In this document: piece after piece, positions 33,930 to 42,400 of the stretch | Layout: every line of letters begins with the position of its first letter | Position numbering within the stretch: the first letter of the stretch is position 1 | Assembly (NCBI GenBank): GCA_020635695.1 | Contig: JACJZH010000004.1 | Coordinates: forward strand, 1 to 64,000 | Source: Flavobacteriales bacterium | Lineage (GTDB): Bacteria; Bacteroidota; Bacteroidia; Flavobacteriales_F; PHOS-HE28 | Direction: 5' to 3' | DNA length: 64,000 nt | Notes under the pieces: generated by a model | Told to the model about the DNA's origin: nothing | What the model saw: the letters and a program-made list of their open reading frames with translations, nothing else | The model's database searches: none | Program-made: the position numbers and the translations under genes

Positions 33930-34916
33930 TCAGCGGGCCTCGATGTACTCGTTCAGCTCCTCCATGGAGCTTTCGAAGGTGAAGGCATCGCTCACCTTGT
34001 AGTAGTTGCCGATGTCGTAGGTGTGGTCGTAGGCGTACTTCGCCAGATCGAGCTTGCTGTCCTCGAAGGAGAACACGCCGATGAGGTCGCGCACCTGGGC
34101 GGCGGTGAAGCACCGGTCGCGGGCCACCTGCTTGGCCAGGGAGAGCTTGGTGTCCTCGAAGCTCTTGCCGGCAACGCTGTTCTTCAGGTCGTTGAACTCG
34201 CCGTCGTTCATGGGCCAGGGACAGCCGATCGGACCACTGTAGCCGGGCATGCTGTAGGCGGCGGGTTCCTCGCGAACGGGCTCCACCGGGTCCATGTCGG
34301 CCATGGTGGTGGTGGTCGTGGTGGTGGTGGTCGTGGTGCGGGAGGTCATGGTGGGGTCGGTCACCTTCACTCCCATCTGGATGCCCACGCCGTTGATGTC
34401 CATGCTCATGTCCACGCCTTCGCCCGTGTCGCCGCCCTCCTCCACCACGGTGACGGAGGTGGTCTGCTGCACGCCGCCGACGGTGGTGGTCTGTGTGGCG
34501 GTACTGGCGGGCTTGGTCCGGGTGGCCGGAGCATCGGCCACGAAGCCTGCGGGGTCGGGCTTGGCGGGCTCCTTGGCGGCGGCGGTGCCCAGGGCGGCCT
34601 CACCGGAGGGCCGAAGCACGCGCTTGCCCTTCTTGTTGGTGGTGACCATCAGCGTGTACTCACGGCCCAGGTCGAAGTAGCCACCCTGCTTGATGGGCTC
34701 CAGGGAGGCGTCCTGGAACTGCACCATGAGCATGGGCGTCTCGTTCCGGATGCCGGTGGCCACCACCCGGGTGGCGGGTTCCTCGTTGTAGCGCTGGCCG
34801 TCGACCACCAAGGTGAAGGCCTGCCCGTCGTCCGAGAATACGACCAGGTCCATGGTCTGTGCGGAAAGCTGGCCTGCTCCCAGGGCCATGGCCAGCGTAA
34901 GAGCGAAATGTCTCAT
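33930..34916 (-). CDS. DUF4476 protein, secreted, with poly-threonine linker
   Basis: 328 residues. Signal peptide (MRHFALTLAMALGAGQLSAQ). N-terminal beta domain (residues 21-100, DLVVFSDDGQAFTLVVDGQR...). A low-complexity linker (about 105-235) rich in Thr, Ala and Pro includes 11 consecutive threonines. C-terminal DUF4476 domain (about 235-325) with two repeats of the type FEDTKLSLAKQVARDRCFTA and FEDSKLDLAKYAYDHTYDIG. The family is restricted mostly to Bacteroidota and has no known role. First gene of the CsgG/LPP20 operon, driven by TAAATTCG 22 nt upstream. Confidence 0.85.
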   Translation of the reverse strand: MRHFALTLAMALGAGQLSAQTMDLVVFSDDGQAFTLVVDGQRYNEEPATRVVATGIRNETPMLMVQFQDASLEPIKQGGYFDLGREYTLMVTTNKKGKRVLRPSGEAALGTAAAKEPAKPDPAGFVADAPATRTKPASTATQTTTVGGVQQTTSVTVVEEGGDTGEGVDMSMDINGVGIQMGVKVTDPTMTSRTTTTTTTTTTTMADMDPVEPVREEPAAYSMPGYSGPIGCPWPMNDGEFNDLKNSVAGKSFEDTKLSLAKQVARDRCFTAAQVRDLIGVFSFEDSKLDLAKYAYDHTYDIGNYYKVSDAFTFESSMEELNEYIEAR

Positions 34917-34938
34917 GGGTCGAAGTGATCAGGGTTGG

Positions 34939-35018
34939 CGAATTTAGGCGGTTCTGGCAAGGGCAAGGTCCGTGCCAAAAGCGGTCCAAGGTCCATCGGC
35001 CCGGGTCTCGCATCTTTG
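34939..35018. promoter_or_regulatory. Divergent promoter pair (CsgG operon / dehydrogenase)
   Basis: Minus-strand TAAATTCG (34939-34946) lies 22 nt before ATG 34916. Plus-strand CATCTTTG (35011-35018) lies 32 nt before ATG 35051. Each differs from TAnnTTTG by one base. Confidence 0.45.
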
Positions 35019-35050
35019 CCGCCCCGGTACCGATCAAACCGGGCTGTTGC

Positions 35051-36397
35051 ATGCGGAAGATCCTCATCCTGGGCGCCGGACGTTCGGCGGCCTCCCTGAT
35101 CACCTACCTGGTGGAAAAGGCCGGTGAACAAGATTGGCGCGTGACCGTGGCCGACCGCTCTCCGGAGCAGGCCCGGAAACTCGTCGGCGCGGCCGGCGAT
35201 GCGGCCGATGTGGTGGCCTTGGACGCCTCTGATGCCGGGGCCCGGGGCGCCCTGGTCGCATCGCACGACCTCGTGATCAGCATGCTGCCGGCGGCCATGC
35301 ACATGGACGTCGTGCACGACTGCCTGCAACACCGGAAGCACGTGCTCACACCCTCCTATGTGCCCAAGGAGATGTGGGCACTGGACGCCCAGGCGAAGGA
35401 GGCCGGACTGGTCTTCCTGAACGAATTGGGCCTCGATCCGGGGATCGACCACCTGAGCGCCATGCGCATCCTGGACCGGCTGCGGGCTGAAGGTGCTTCG
35501 CTCGAAGCCTTCGAGAGCTACACCGGCGGATTGGTGGCGCCGGAGAGCGACGACAACCCCTGGGGCTACAAGTTCAGCTGGAACCCGCGCAACGTGGTGC
35601 TGGCCGGGCAGGGAGGGGCGGCCTGCTTCATCCGCGATGGGCGCTACCGCTACATCCCCTACCACCGGCTGTTCACCCGGGTGCAGCACATCGAGGTGCC
35701 CGGCTACGGGGCCTTCGACGGCTATGCGAACCGCGATTCGCTGAAGTACCGCAAGGTCTACGGGCTGGAGGACATCCCGACCCTGATCCGCGGCACCCTG
35801 CGCCGGCAGGGCTTCTGTGCCGCCTGGAACGTGTTCGTACAACTGGGCTGCACGGACGACAGCTACGCCATGGAAGTACCAGCGGACATGACCTGGTCCT
35901 CCTTCTTCGACGCCTTCCTTCCCCCCGCGCCCGATGGCGACCTGCGCGCCAGCCTGTCGGGATACCTGGGACTGGACCCGACCGGCCAGGTCATGGACCA
36001 GCTGGACTGGCTGGGTGTGTTCGGCAACGAGCCGGTGGGGCTTACCGCAGGCAGCCCCGCCCAGCTCCTGCAACACCTGCTCGAGCAGAAATGGGCCCTG
36101 GGCGCCGGTGACAAGGACATGATCGTGATGCAGCACGTGTTCCGCTACGCCAGGGGCGCGGAACGGCGCAGGCTGAGCAGTTCCCTGGTGGTGGAAGGGC
36201 GCGACCGCACGGACACCGCCATGGCACGCACGGTGGGACTCCCCTTGGCCATCGCGGCACGGCTGGTGCTGAACGGTCAGGTGGCGGAGCGGGGAGTGCT
36301 GCTTCCCTTGTCGTCCGGATTGTACGATCCCATCCTCGATGAACTGGAGGAGTTGGGCATCGCCTTCCGCGAACAGGAGGAGGTGCTGCCCGACTAG
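35051..36397 (+). CDS. Saccharopine dehydrogenase-like oxidoreductase
   Basis: 448 residues. N-terminal NAD(P)-binding Rossmann fold with KILILGAGRSAASLITYLVE (residues 3-22), then VISMLPAAMHMDVVHDCLQH and the family block NELGLDPGIDHLSAMRILD, followed by the saccharopine dehydrogenase C-terminal domain. The yeast-type enzyme uses this fold for lysine metabolism; Bacteroidota homologues often act as saccharopine dehydrogenase (glutamate-forming) in lysine degradation, but no lysine genes lie next to it here. ATG 35051 begins the Rossmann fold; upstream frame is leader DNA. Convergent with trmN6, sharing CTAG (36394-36397) as both stops. Confidence 0.82.
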   Translation: MRKILILGAGRSAASLITYLVEKAGEQDWRVTVADRSPEQARKLVGAAGDAADVVALDASDAGARGALVASHDLVISMLPAAMHMDVVHDCLQHRKHVLTPSYVPKEMWALDAQAKEAGLVFLNELGLDPGIDHLSAMRILDRLRAEGASLEAFESYTGGLVAPESDDNPWGYKFSWNPRNVVLAGQGGAACFIRDGRYRYIPYHRLFTRVQHIEVPGYGAFDGYANRDSLKYRKVYGLEDIPTLIRGTLRRQGFCAAWNVFVQLGCTDDSYAMEVPADMTWSSFFDAFLPPAPDGDLRASLSGYLGLDPTGQVMDQLDWLGVFGNEPVGLTAGSPAQLLQHLLEQKWALGAGDKDMIVMQHVFRYARGAERRRLSSSLVVEGRDRTDTAMARTVGLPLAIAARLVLNGQVAERGVLLPLSSGLYDPILDELEELGIAFREQEEVLPD

Positions 36398-37104
36398 AAC
36401 TTCGTCATCAGGTCGCTGAGCAGGGACTGGTAGGCCGGGTCATAGCCCTCCGGACCATCGCCCTCCACGGTGATCTCCTGCTCTTGTACGGGCCCGTGCC
36501 TGCGCCGTAGTTCGAGCAGCACGCGCTTGGGCGGCCGGTGGGGCACATAGCGAACACGGCACCTCCGGTGGGGATGCAGGTCGTGTTCCGCGGCAAGGCC
36601 CAGGAACTCGGCCTCCCGACCGAGGGGGAGCACGACCGAGAAGCGGCCTTCCGGGGCCAGCACCCGGCCGGCCACCTCCAGCAGCTCCGCGAAGGTCAAC
36701 CCCGCGTGGTGGCGGGCCAGGTTCCTCCGTTCATCGGGGGAAGCCGCCTCCCCGGCGTAGTAGGGCGGGTTGCAGACCACCACGTCGAAGGGCTCGGCGG
36801 AACGCAGGCGGCGGACGTCCATCGCATGCACACGCACCCGGTCGGGCCAGGGGCTGGCCGCCACGTTCTCCGCGGCCTGGGCGGCACTTTCGGGGTCCAC
36901 CTCCACGGCATCGACCTGGGCCGCGGGAGCGCGCTGCGCGGCGATCAGGGCCAGCACGCCGGTGCCGGTGCCGATGTCCAGAACGCGCTCCACGCCAGAC
37001 CAATCCGTCCAGCCGCCCAGTAGCAACCCATCGGTACCCACCTTCAGGGCGCAGCGATCCTGCCGCACACGGAACTGCTTGAAGTGGAAGACCGGCCCGG
37101 GCAT
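36394..37104 (-). CDS. trmN6: tRNA1(Val) (adenine-37-N6)-methyltransferase
   Basis: 236 residues. S-adenosylmethionine-dependent N6-adenine methyltransferase (YfiC/TrmN6) that modifies A37 of tRNA-Val. Motifs: FHFKQFRVRQDRCALKVGTD at the N-terminus, VLDIGTGTGVLALIAAQR (motif I, 41-58), VDAVEVDPESAAQAAENV and the catalytic NPPY in FDVVVCNPPYYAG. Its ATG overlaps the rimM TGA (TCATCA region, 1-nt overlap), so it is in the rpsP-rimM unit. Name assigned by family resemblance. Confidence 0.85.
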   Translation of the reverse strand: MPGPVFHFKQFRVRQDRCALKVGTDGLLLGGWTDWSGVERVLDIGTGTGVLALIAAQRAPAAQVDAVEVDPESAAQAAENVAASPWPDRVRVHAMDVRRLRSAEPFDVVVCNPPYYAGEAASPDERRNLARHHAGLTFAELLEVAGRVLAPEGRFSVVLPLGREAEFLGLAAEHDLHPHRRCRVRYVPHRPPKRVLLELRRRHGPVQEQEITVEGDGPEGYDPAYQSLLSDLMTKF

Positions 37105-37634
37105 CAGGCGCCCCGGTTCAGGTCCAGCAGCCCGGGAGGCAGCTTCACCAGCAGGATGCCCTCCTCCGCGTCGATGCCCTCGATCAGGTCGTCGGCCAGG
37201 GGGATCAGCACCTCCTCCTCACCATGCTGCACCACCAGCAGGGGGTTGCGCTTCGTGCCGTCAAGGGCGTTCACCTCGCCGACCTCCCCTGCCTCCCGAT
37301 CCACCACGAGCAGGCCCACCAGCGACTCGGGGTCCCAACTCTCATCGCTGCCGTCGGTGAGCAGGCCCGGTGGCACGTACACCTCCCGACCCACGAGAAA
37401 GGCGGCCGCCTGGGGATCATCGATCTCGTCGAACTTGATCAGGGTTCCCTCGCGCCCATGCTCGCGGATGCTGGTGAAGAAGAAGGGCACCTGCTGTCCC
37501 TCGATGTCCACGAACAGCGAGCCATGGTCCTCGATCTCCTCCGGGCTCATGGCCTCGAGGTGGAGCCGGAGCTCGCCCAAATGCCCCCAGGTGCGGCCGA
37601 GCTTGCCGATACGGTGATGGCTTTCGGGGTCCAT
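37104..37634 (-). CDS. rimM: 16S rRNA processing protein RimM
   Basis: 176 residues. Assembly factor that helps mature the head of the 30S subunit by binding S19. N-terminal RimM domain (HHRIGKLGRTWGHLGELRLH, FTSIREHGREGTLIKFDEID, AAAFLVGREVYVPPG) followed by a PRC-barrel (SLVGLLVVDREAGEVGEVNA; LLVVQHGEEEVLIPLADDLI). Full length. It is downstream of rpsP and upstream of trmN6 on the same strand; a strong hairpin lies between rpsP and rimM. Confidence 0.92.
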   Translation of the reverse strand: MDPESHHRIGKLGRTWGHLGELRLHLEAMSPEEIEDHGSLFVDIEGQQVPFFFTSIREHGREGTLIKFDEIDDPQAAAFLVGREVYVPPGLLTDGSDESWDPESLVGLLVVDREAGEVGEVNALDGTKRNPLLVVQHGEEEVLIPLADDLIEGIDAEEGILLVKLPPGLLDLNRGA

Positions 37635-37672
37635 GGACCGGCAAATTAGCGCGTGGACCGGATTGGAATGAA

Positions 37673-37702
37673 GAAGGCCCGCATCCGGGGATGCAGGCCT
37701 TC
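37673..37702 (-). terminator. Hairpin between rpsP and rimM (terminator or attenuator)
   Basis: GAAGGCC (37673-37679) pairs with GGCCTTC (37696-37702), and inside it GCATC (37681-37685) with GATGC (37690-37694) around a CGGG loop. It lies 22 bp after the rpsP stop. It may allow more S16 than RimM to be made, as in other bacteria. Confidence 0.65.
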
Positions 37703-37724
37703 GGTATGGTGGTGATCGCGGGGA

Positions 37725-38375
37725 TCAGTCCTTCTTTTCCTCCCCGCCATCTTCGGCGGGCTTCTCCTCGGAGGCCGGTGCCTCTTCAGGAGCGGCTTCG
37801 GCGGCAGGAGCCTCCTCGGCTGCGGCTTCAGCGGCCGGAGCTTCTTCGGTGGCGGGAGCCTCCTCAGTGGCGGCTTCAGCAGCGGCCTCCTCGGCGGCGG
37901 CTTCGGCGGCACCTTCCTGGGCGAGCTTGGCGCTCAGGGCGGCGGCCATGTCGGCGGCCTTCTTCGTCTCAGCGGCCACGCGATCGGCCTCGGCCTTGGC
38001 GGCCTGCTCCTCCACGCTCTTACGCTTGCCTTCGATCTTGGTGTTCTTCTCGTTCAGCCACATGTCGAAGCGGCGCTGGGCCTCCTCCTCATTGAAGGCG
38101 CCCTTGCTCACTCCCCGCATCAGGTGGTCCATGTACAGGACACCGCGGTAGCTCAGGATGGCCTTGCAGGTGTCGCTGGGCTGGGCCCCCTTCCGGTACC
38201 ACTCCAAGGCCCTGTCGAAGTTCAGCTCGACGAAGGCGGGCACCTGGTTGGGATCATAGGCCCCGATCCGCTCGATGTACCGGCCGTCGCGGGGCGAGCG
38301 GCTGTCGGCGATCACGATGTGGTAGTAGGGGCGGTTCTTCTTGCCTTTGCGTTGAAGGCGGATGCGGGTAGGCAT
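37725..38375 (-). CDS. rpsP: 30S ribosomal protein S16 (bS16) with long Ala/Glu-rich tail
   Basis: 216 residues. The first 85 are standard bS16 (PTRIRLQRKGKKNRPYYHIV, DSRSPRDGRYIERIGAYDPN, GAQPSDTCKAILSYRGVLYM). The remaining 130 residues are an extension: a helical part (FNEEEAQRRFDMWLNEKNTK...) and a low-complexity acidic tail of Ala, Glu and Pro (EEAPAAEAAAEEAPA). Extended S16 proteins are found in other Bacteroidota; the tail's role is unknown. ATG 38375 is used; the frame upstream is leader. A perfect TATTTTTG box lies 34 nt before the start. Confidence 0.95.
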   Translation of the reverse strand: MPTRIRLQRKGKKNRPYYHIVIADSRSPRDGRYIERIGAYDPNQVPAFVELNFDRALEWYRKGAQPSDTCKAILSYRGVLYMDHLMRGVSKGAFNEEEAQRRFDMWLNEKNTKIEGKRKSVEEQAAKAEADRVAAETKKAADMAAALSAKLAQEGAAEAAAEEAAAEAATEEAPATEEAPAAEAAAEEAPAAEAAPEEAPASEEKPAEDGGEEKKD

Positions 38376-38409
38376 GGTGCGTACGGTTAACCCTTTCTCG
38401 AAGGGGCCG

Positions 38410-38417
38410 CAAAAATA
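38410..38417 (-). promoter_or_regulatory. Perfect -7 box for rpsP-rimM-trmN6
   Basis: The minus strand reads TATTTTTG, 34 nt before the rpsP ATG at 38375. The leader contains GAGAAAGGGTTAACC. Confidence 0.55.
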
Positions 38418-38490
38418 GGAAGAAAGTCCGTTGGTGACCCAGCCGGCATAAAAGTTCCTTGGAGCGGACCGAAGGAACCATCTTTGGGGC

Positions 38491-38832
38491 ATGCGCACCT
38501 TCCTGTTCACGATCCTGCTGGCCCTCGCCTCCGGAGCCATGGCCCAGAACGACATCTTCGCCCTGGTGGTGGGCAACTGGCGCAACGGTCCGGTGCTGCT
38601 GAGCCCGGTGCTGGAGTCGAACGAGGCGGAGACCGACGTGATGCTCGTGGAGCCGCTTAGAAAGGAACATGCCTCCATGCGGGAGGCGAAGGACGTGGAC
38701 GTGCTGCGCTTCTCGACGTACGAGATGGCCGAGGAGCATCGGCAGAGCCTCATTGCCAAGTACGGCCGACGAGGGATCACCGTGGTGGAGCTGCATGCGG
38801 CCACCGATGAGCGCAACGGTTCCGATCACTGA
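38491..38832 (+). CDS. Small secreted protein of unknown function (DUF4174-like)
   Basis: 113 residues. A signal peptide (MRTFLFTILLALASGAMAQ) then one alpha/beta domain (DIFALVVGNWRNGPVLLSPV; DVMLVEPLRKEHASMREAKD; HRQSLIAKYGRRGITVVELH). The N-terminal strand and the 'Y-G..G....EL' end recall DUF4174, but I am not certain. The box CATCTTTG (38479-38486) ends 4 nt before the ATG. It converges on the NTF2-like gene with a 7-nt stop overlap (TCACTGA). Confidence 0.6.
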   Translation: MRTFLFTILLALASGAMAQNDIFALVVGNWRNGPVLLSPVLESNEAETDVMLVEPLRKEHASMREAKDVDVLRFSTYEMAEEHRQSLIAKYGRRGITVVELHAATDERNGSDH

Positions 38833-39281
38833 CCCTTCCGCTGGCGGTCCAGCGCTCCACGCAACTGCCCCCGCACCTTCCTCCAGAAGGCCGGCGACCA
38901 GCCCAGCAGGATACCCGGCATGCCCAGCGCCTGCCGTGCCCAGCGCCACCGGTCGAAGGCATCGTCCTGGTGCAGGACCAGCCCGTCGCGCAGGGTGATC
39001 ACCGTCCGTGCCTTATTCACCACCTGCCGGCCGGTGCGGGTGAAGGTGTAGCGGGCCTCCCAGCGCACCACGGCCCCCTCCTCCCCTTCGCGTTCCACCT
39101 CATAGGCGAGCTGCAGGTCGGTGCCCCGGGAAAGCAGCAGCTGCCACATGGCCCGCACCCCGTCCGCATCCAGGTGCCCGAACACCGGGTCGTGGAAGCG
39201 GGCCTCCGGATGGTAGCAGGCGTTCATGGCACGCCAGTCGTGTTGTTGCAGGGCGGTGTAGAAGCGGTGGGCGGGCGACAC
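38826..39281 (-). CDS. NTF2/SnoaL-like protein
   Basis: 151 residues from a GTG start. Cone-shaped NTF2-like domain: SPAHRFYTALQQHDWRAMNA, CYHPEARFHDPVFGHLDADG (typical of the SnoaL/ketosteroid-isomerase-like group), WEARYTFTRTGRQVVNKART and a C-terminal basic helix. The family covers enzymes and binding proteins; role unknown. GTG 39281 is chosen because TACCTTGT (39286-39293) ends 4 nt upstream; the next in-frame ATG (39227) would delete the first helix. Confidence 0.7.
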   Translation of the reverse strand: MSPAHRFYTALQQHDWRAMNACYHPEARFHDPVFGHLDADGVRAMWQLLLSRGTDLQLAYEVEREGEEGAVVRWEARYTFTRTGRQVVNKARTVITLRDGLVLHQDDAFDRWRWARQALGMPGILLGWSPAFWRKVRGQLRGALDRQRKGQ

Positions 39282-39366
39282 GATGACAAGGTAGGGACGC
39301 CGTGATCCACCTTCGATCGTTCGATCCTGTGGATAACTGATGCCCCTTCCTCCCGACCCTGCCGGG

Positions 39367-39374
39367 TACCTTTG
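39367..39374 (+). promoter_or_regulatory. Perfect -7 box for dnaE
   Basis: TACCTTTG, 35 nt before the dnaE ATG at 39410. Confidence 0.55.
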
Positions 39375-39409
39375 AAGGCCTTCCACGACCTTCCCGTTCC
39401 GCGTTCCCG

Positions 39410-42400
39410 ATGCCCACGTTCTCGCACCTCCACGTCCACACGCAGTTCAGCCTGCTGGACGGCGCCGCCGCCATCCCGAACCTGTACAAGAAGGCCGCCG
39501 CCGACGGGCAGCCCGCCCTGGCCATCACCGACCACGGCAACATGTTCGGGGTGTTCAAGTTCGTGGCCGAAGCGGGCAAGCACCGCAACGACGACGGCAG
39601 CCTGAAGGTGAAGCCCATCGTGGGCTGCGAGTTCTATGTGGTGGAGGACCGCCACAAGAAGCAGTTCACCCGCGAGGACCGCGACCAGCGCTGCCACCAG
39701 CTGATGCTGGCCAAGAACGCCACGGGCTACCGCAACCTGATGAAGCTCTGTTCGCTGGGCTACATCGAGGGCTTCTACAGCAAGTACCCGCGGATCGACA
39801 AGGAGTTGATCCTGAAGCACCACGAAGGACTGATCGCCACCACCTGCTGCCTGGCCGCCAGCGTGCCACGCACCATCCTGCGCAAGGGCGAGGAGGCCGG
39901 CCTCGAGGAGTTCAAGTGGTGGCTGGACCTCTTCGGCGAGGACTACTACATCGAACTGCAGCGGCACGGCATCCCCGAGCAGGACCAGGTGAACGAGGTG
40001 CTGCTGCGCTGGGCGAAGCAGTTCAACGTGCCGGTGATCGCCAGCAACGACAGCCACTACGTGGACCAGCAGGACGCCAACGCGCACGACATCCTGCTGT
40101 GCATCAACACCGGCGAGAAGCAGAGCACCCCCAAGGCCAAGGACTTCGACGACGAGATGGGCAAGCCCAAGGGCACCCGCTTCGCCTTCTACAACGACGA
40201 GTTCTTCTTCAAGACGCAGGCCGAGATGGCGGCCACGTTCAGCGACGTGCCCGAGGCGCTGGACAACACCAACGCCATCGTGGACAAGGTGGAGGTGCTG
40301 AAGCTGAAGCAGGACATCCTGCTGCCGCACTACGCCATCCCCGAGGGCTTCACCGACCAGGACGAGTACCTGACGCACCTGACCTACCAGGGCGCGGTGC
40401 AGCGCTACCTGAACGGCGACGGCGGGGTGGACAGCCTGGAACCACGGATCAAGGAGCGGCTGGACTTCGAGCTCTTCACCATCCGGACGATGGGCTTCGC
40501 GGGCTACTTCCTGATCACGCAGGACTTCATCAACAAGGGCCGGGAGATCGGCGTGATGGTGGGCCCGGGCCGGGGCAGCGCCGCCGGCAGTGCCGTGGCC
40601 TACTGCATCGGCATCACCAACATCGACCCCATCAAGTACGACCTGCTGTTCGAGCGCTTCCTGAACCCGGACCGCAAGAGCATGCCCGATATCGACACCG
40701 ACTTCGACGACGAGGGGCGGCAGCGGGTGATCGACTACGTGGTGGACAAGTACGGGAGGAACCAGGTGGCGCAGATCGTCACCTACGGCACCATGGCGGC
40801 CAAGACCAGCATCCGCGACGCCGCCCGGGTGATGGACCTGCCGCTGGCCGATGCCGACCGCCTGGCCAAGCTGGTGCCCGAGAAGCCCGGCATCGAACTC
40901 GGCCGGCTGCTGCATGCGCCCATCGATGGCGACAAGAGCCTCCGGCAGAAGGAAGGGCTGATGGCCGATGACCTGGACAAGGTGAAGCAGCTGCGCGCCG
41001 TGTGGGAGTCGCAGACCCCCGAGGGCCAGGTGATGCGCGAGGCCGAGAAGCTCGAGGGCTCCGTGCGCGGCACCGGCGTGCATGCCGCGGGCATCATCAT
41101 CGCCCCCAGCGACCTCACGGACATCATCCCGGTCTGCACCAGCAAGGACAGCGAGCTGCTGACCACCCAGTACGACGGGCGGGTGATCGAGGACGCCGGG
41201 GTGATCAAGATGGACTTCCTCGGGTTGAAGACGCTCACCATCATCCGCGACGCGCTGCGGATGATCCAGGCGAACCACGGGGTGGAGATCGACATCGACG
41301 CCATCCCGCTGGACGACGCGAAGACCCTGGCCCTCTACCAGCGGGCCGAGACCAACGGCACCTTCCAGTTCGAGAGCGCGGGCATGCAGAAGTACCTGCG
41401 CGAGCTGAAGCCCGACCAGTTCGCGGACCTGATCGCCATGAACGCGCTGTACCGGCCGGGTCCGCTGGAATACATCCCGAACTTCATCAAGCGCAAGCAC
41501 GGGCAGGAGGCCATCGTGTACGACCTGCCCGAGATGGAGGAGTACCTCCACGAGACCTACGGCATCACCGTGTACCAGGAACAGGTGATGTTGCTGAGCC
41601 AGAAGCTGGCCGGCTTCAGCAAGGGCGATGCCGACGTGCTGCGCAAGGCGATGGGCAAGAAGGACCGCGCCACGCTGGACAAGATGAAGGGGAAGTTCCT
41701 GGAAGGCATCGCCGAACGGGGCTTCGACCCGAAGGTGTGCGCCAAGGTGTGGACCGACTGGGAGGCCTTCGCCCAGTACGCCTTCAACAAGAGCCACAGC
41801 ACCTGCTACGCCTTCGTGGCCTACCAGACCGCCTGGCTGAAGGCCAACTACCCGGCCGAGTACATGGCCAGCGTGCTCACCCACAACCTGGCCAGCATCG
41901 ACAAGGTCACCTTCTTCATGGAGGAATGCCGGCGCATGGGCATCCCCGTGCTGGGTCCCGACGTGAACGAGAGCCGCTACCCCTTCAGCGTGAACAAGGC
42001 CGGCCAGATCCGCTTCGGACTGGGCGGTGTGAAGGGCGTGGGCGAAGGCGCCGTGGAGGCCATCGTGCGTGAGCGCGAGGAGAACGGTCCCTACACCTCC
42101 ATCCACGACCTGATGCGGCGGGTGGACCTGCGTGCCGCCAACCGCAAGGCCCTGGAGAGCCTGGCCCATGCCGGTGCCTTCGACGGGCTGGGCACGCTCC
42201 GCGCCCACTTCTTCCACAGCCCGGGCGAGGGTCGCCCCACCTGGATCGAGACGCTCGTGCGCTACGGCCAGCAGCACCAGGACGGTTCGGACAGCAGCCA
42301 GGTGAGCATGTTCGACGGCCTGGAGGACGAGGCCGCGGCCATCCCCGAACCGCCGGCTCCGGCGATCGACGAGTGGATCGCCCTCGAGAAATTGCACCAC

